Source: an uncultured Gemmatimonadales bacterium (lineage in GTDB: Bacteria; Gemmatimonadota; Gemmatimonadetes; Longimicrobiales; Gaopeijiaceae). From it: DNA of 5,929 nucleotides. Positions 5,739 through 5,929 of this stretch are shown here, piece after piece. Made by a program: the position numbers and the translations under genes. The notes under the pieces are model-generated. The model did no database searches. It saw only the letters and a program-made list of their open reading frames with translations, and was not told the origin of the DNA. The stretch's first letter is position 1, and every line of letters starts with the position of its first letter. Where the stretch lies: positions 1 to 5,929 of the forward strand of contig CALJKZ010000510.1 of assembly GCA_937983085.1 (NCBI GenBank). The letters run 5' to 3'.

Positions 5739-5929
5739 TCACGCCCCCGCGGCGATCGGCTGTGCGTCCGCAGCCTCCGGGGGATCGAAGTTCTCGTCCT
5801 TCCAGCCCAGCCGCCACTTGGTCTCCTTCACCCAGTAGTAGACGCACTGGACGATGAAGAGCGCGAGGAGTTCTACGATCATCCCGCCGACGGCCGGGAT
5901 GGCCATAGGTTGCGCAACGTCGCTGCCCG
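5739..5929 (-). CDS. RND heavy-metal efflux pump (CusA/CzcA family), C-terminal 62 residues, truncated by window
   Basis: The frame is open to the window edge and ends in TGA at 5739-5741. The visible peptide begins GSDVAQPMAIPAVGGMIVEL and continues into a hydrophobic helix, matching the last transmembrane segment (TM12) of heavy-metal RND pumps, where '(S/A)DV..P(I/M)A.P..GGM' is strongly conserved. These trimeric inner-membrane pumps use the proton gradient to expel Cu/Ag or Co/Zn/Cd through a periplasmic adaptor and an outer-membrane channel. After the helix comes a cytoplasmic tail with KETKWRLGWKDENFDPP, then an Ala-rich end. The helix reads IVQCVYYW where relatives usually have a Pro (as in VVPVLYY), a mild oddity. 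Metal specificity cannot be read from this piece; the copper ATPase nearby favours a CusA-type pump. Confidence 0.88.
   Translation of the reverse strand, partial: GSDVAQPMAIPAVGGMIVELLALFIVQCVYYWVKETKWRLGWKDENFDPPEAADAQPIAAGA

Noticed and set aside
1..5929. CRISPR arrays, insertion sequences, tRNA or rRNA genes
   Set aside because: No spaced direct repeats, transposase-like frame, terminal inverted repeats or RNA-gene cloverleaf pattern were seen by eye.

Overview
The window is a very GC-rich stretch of bacterial chromosome, or of a large replicon. It reads as a heavy-metal (probably copper) efflux and handling island of a Gram-negative-type bacterium. An RND-type efflux pump, a lipoprotein with a strong lipobox and two more exported proteins imply an outer membrane and periplasm. 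An exported SH3-like plus TPR/coiled-coil protein and a TRASH/YHS-like lipoprotein of this kind are typical of Planctomycetota and neighbouring uncultured phyla, but that placement is inference and no marker gene is present.

Layout. On the + strand, 2-1204 is the C-terminal two thirds or so of a Cu(+)-exporting P1B-type ATPase (CopA-like) whose 5' end lies outside the window. It converges on a minus-strand row of genes. In their own reading order (right to left) these are: the last 62 codons of a CusA/CzcA-family RND pump (5739-5929, truncated by the window edge); a His-rich lipoprotein with a C-terminal Cys-rich TRASH/YHS-like module (5121-5537); a secreted SH3-like/TPR-like/coiled-coil protein (3707-4735); a small membrane-anchored Cys-rich protein of unknown function (3170-3454); an exported trypsin-fold serine protease without a PDZ domain (2139-3152); and a small cation-diffusion-facilitator-like transporter ending in Cys-Cys (1280-1948). 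Nearly all other long open frames are antisense or out-of-frame shadows caused by the high GC content.

How the parts may fit together. CopA and the CDF-like protein would move metal out of the cytoplasm. The RND pump would move it on from the periplasm or inner membrane across the outer membrane. The YHS-like lipoprotein could buffer or hand over metal in the periplasm. The Cys-rich small protein and the protease sit close enough (17 bp) to be one transcription unit and may be an envelope-stress or metal-damage module. That link is contextual, not shown by the sequence.

Non-coding structure is most notable in 4736-5120. It holds a 9-bp GC-rich hairpin abutting the Shine-Dalgarno sequence of the SH3/TPR gene. 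Further upstream is a compact block of two hairpins, a five-run G-quadruplex motif (a C-rich, G-poor rut-like tract in the minus-strand transcript) and a palindrome that repeats the half-site of one hairpin.
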